Assembly (NCBI RefSeq): GCF_001281265.1
Contig: NZ_JXDB01000001.1
Span: forward strand, 24,945 to 88,944
Length of the DNA: 64,000 bases
Origin: Apilactobacillus kunkeei DSM 12361 = ATCC 700308
GTDB taxonomy: Bacteria > Bacillota > Bacilli > Lactobacillales > Lactobacillaceae
Direction of reading: 5' to 3'
The translations under genes were made by a program, and so were the position numbers. The notes under the pieces are model-generated. The model had not been told where the DNA came from, ran no database searches, and saw nothing but the letters and a program-made list of their open reading frames with translations. Numbering within the stretch: the stretch's first letter is position 1; each line of letters starts with the position of its first letter. This document shows positions 63,445 to 64,000 of the stretch, in pieces.

Positions 63445-64000
63445 ATAATAGTAAAACTCCTTTAATATTATCTATAAGAAATAGTATAACGATTATTCTA
63501 TTTATTTCTATTATAAAGAATAAAACTGAAAAGTTTAAAAAAGTTTAAAAAAGTTATTGACCACAGTGTTTATAATTGTTAAGATTATATCCGTTGTCAT
63601 TTTTCAGATAACAATAAAATTTAGTTAAAACAAATAATAAAAAGTTATTGACCTGATGGTCTTAATTTGATATTATTGTTTCTGCTGTTAAAAAAGTTGA
63701 TCGTTAATTTCGATTGAAAATAAGCAAAAAAAGTTATTGACTTTTACTTGCTAAGATGGCATAATAGTTTTTGTTGTCATCGCGATTGAGCGATTTTTGA
63801 TAACGAAGTTGATAAAATTAATTATAAAAAGTTATTGACATTGAGTTAACGCTTTGATATAATTAAAGAGCTGATTATTTTAATTAGCAATCAACAAATT
63901 GGTAGATCTTTGAAAACTGAACAAGATTGATAATCGATTATGTGTAAGGAACTTACAACTTGGTTGTAAGAATTAAACATAGCGAAGTCAATTCGCTTAT
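63445..64000 (+). promoter_or_regulatory. Tandem rRNA promoters P1-P4 and rRNA leader
   Basis: Four promoters each preceded by AAAAAGTTA: TTGACC (63557)-17-TAAGAT, TTGACC (63648)-17-TATTAT, TTGACT (63737)-17-CATAAT, and TTGACA (63835)-17-TATAAT, a perfect consensus. The leader has CTTTGAAAACTGAACAAG, a boxA-like antitermination element of rRNA operons (about 63908-63925). The 16S gene should start shortly after 64000. Confidence 0.85.

Overview
The window is low-GC Gram-positive chromosomal DNA from the Lactobacillaceae. The evidence is a walRKHIJ-htrA cluster, ECF-type thiamine uptake, mntH with a universal stress gene, a SUF operon in the order C-D-S-U-B, lysine-rich secreted proteins and strong Shine-Dalgarno sites. 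The secreted proteins and gene set suggest a heterofermentative, insect- or plant-associated lineage near Apilactobacillus or Fructilactobacillus; this is inferred from gene content alone. The last 130 bases are an rRNA leader, so a 16S gene should begin just past the right edge.

1-17.7 kb is core and accessory chromosome: a MarR/PaiA-type acetyltransferase pair, aspartase, the seven-gene unit nrdD-nrdG-sufCDSUB (minus strand), a YoaK-type membrane protein, two CPA2-type cation/proton antiporters, a lysine-rich secreted protein, a second MarR/GNAT pair and a TPP-riboswitch-controlled thiW. The nrdD promoter carries two NrdR-box-like dyads, and no terminator is seen before the suf genes. Supply of deoxynucleotides and Fe-S assembly therefore appear to share one promoter.

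17.76-32.81 kb is a 15-kb integrated element at the 3' end of a tRNA-Lys(CUU) gene, bounded by a 22-bp direct repeat. It has the layout of a phage satellite (PICI-like). Integrase and repressor are on the minus strand. A divergent early promoter reads into an excisionase-like gene, a Rha-type gene, small genes, a primase/VapE replication protein, an iteron-flanked AT-rich stretch that looks like its origin, and a terminase-small-subunit-like gene. Its right part carries a restriction-modification operon: an HNH nuclease with two SPPY-type DNA methyltransferases. Several small genes are broken by in-frame TAA/TAG codons or frameshifts, while the integration, replication and packaging-type genes are intact. 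Each end of the element has a tRNA terminator.

33-47.5 kb holds the WalRK two-component system with its regulators and HtrA, two tandem TSUP-family transporters that seem to start at AUU, a 1.2-kb gene-poor stretch, a glycosyltransferase/surface-protein pair and adenine deaminase.

47.7-64 kb holds mntH-usp, a DUF975 protein, two tandem flavoprotein disulfide reductases, diacetyl/acetoin reductase, a free-standing small RNA with its own promoter and terminator, two tiny membrane peptides, an AEC transporter, the tenA-thiD-thiE-thiM salvage operon behind a second TPP riboswitch, two cell-envelope proteins (CAP-domain and L,D-transpeptidase), a GNAT, thiolase and four tandem rRNA promoters.
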